This document shows positions 6,659 through 6,752 of a stretch of 6,752 nucleotides of DNA, piece by piece. The translations under genes were made by a program, and so were the position numbers. The notes below the pieces were generated by a model, which did not search any database, was not told where the DNA came from, and worked only from the letters and a program-made list of their open reading frames with translations. Within the stretch, counting starts at the first letter, position 1, and every line of letters starts with the position of its first letter. This DNA is from a bacterium (lineage in GTDB: Bacteria; UBA9089; UBA9088), in assembly GCA_003498085.1 (NCBI GenBank), contig DNCM01000080.1:1-6752 (forward strand). Direction: 5' to 3'.

Positions 6659-6752
6659 AAAACTTCCAAAAGGACGGTAAGCTGTAACTAGAAAAAGACC
6701 GAACAGATTTACTTTTGAGGAAGTAGCCGAATCAAAAACTTTAAGGACTAAA
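6659..6752. other. 3' edge without an assignable gene
   Basis: These 94 bases follow the TAG of the tubulin-like gene. They contain no ATG or GTG on the + strand and no hairpin followed by a T-run, so I see no intrinsic terminator. One + frame is open from 6681 to the edge, but no start codon is visible in it. The stretch could be a spacer within a longer operon. Confidence 0.5.
6743..6747 (+). promoter_or_regulatory. Possible ribosome-binding site for a gene starting just beyond the window
   Basis: AAGGA stands five bases from the end of the window, the right distance for a start codon at or shortly after position 6753. With the lack of a terminator, this hints that the operon continues. 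The start itself cannot be seen. Confidence 0.3.

Noticed and set aside
6627..6680. 17-codon + strand open frame overlapping the end of the tubulin-like gene
   Set aside because: It is too short, has no ribosome-binding site of note, and is mostly within the preceding gene.
6661..6735. Short inverted matches such as CGGT/ACCG and ACTT/AAGT as a terminator
   Set aside because: Stems are only four pairs and no T-run follows.
6505..6751. Open frame on the - strand running in from the right edge
   Set aside because: It is rich in Phe and Leu, mirrors A-rich + strand sequence and shows no motif; chance openness is likelier than a convergent gene.
1..6752. CRISPR arrays, insertion sequences, tRNA or rRNA genes
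   Set aside because: No regularly spaced DNA repeats, transposase motifs, terminal inverted repeats or RNA-gene signatures were seen; the window is almost wholly protein coding.

Overview
The window is AT-rich bacterial DNA. All supported genes are on the + strand, and coding covers positions 1 to 6658 with no gap. RecR, Shine-Dalgarno-type sites and stop/start overlaps mark it as bacterial. The surface protein combines Ig-like modules, a ZU5-like domain and a FlgD-type Ig-like C-terminus. That combination is common in uncultured, probably diderm, candidate phyla from metagenomes. The lineage cannot be fixed from sequence reading alone.

Layout: (1) 1-3213 is the 3' part of a very long gene for a modular extracellular protein; its start and signal peptide lie upstream of the window. 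(2) 3210-3803 is a complete recR (197 aa) with the helix-hairpin-helix, four-cysteine zinc site, Toprim domain and C-terminal motif all intact. (3) 3800-6658 is a complete 952-aa protein. Its first ~350 residues look like the bacterial tubulin-like (FtsZ/tubulin superfamily, Pfam Tubulin_2 type) GTPase domain, and the remaining ~600 residues are a charged, largely helical region I do not recognise. (4) 6659-6752 is non-coding or unresolved, ending in a possible ribosome-binding site for a gene that would begin just past the edge.

Both junctions are ATGA overlaps, where the last base of a sense codon plus the TGA stop also forms the ATG of the next gene. Each has a Shine-Dalgarno-like site inside the preceding coding region. 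The three genes therefore look translationally coupled and co-transcribed, although surface protein, recombination mediator and tubulin-like GTPase are not an obvious functional set. The recR position may be incidental. The main point of interest is the tubulin-like protein: it has a variant nucleotide-binding glycine loop (CGGTASG) and a long uncharacterised C-terminal extension.
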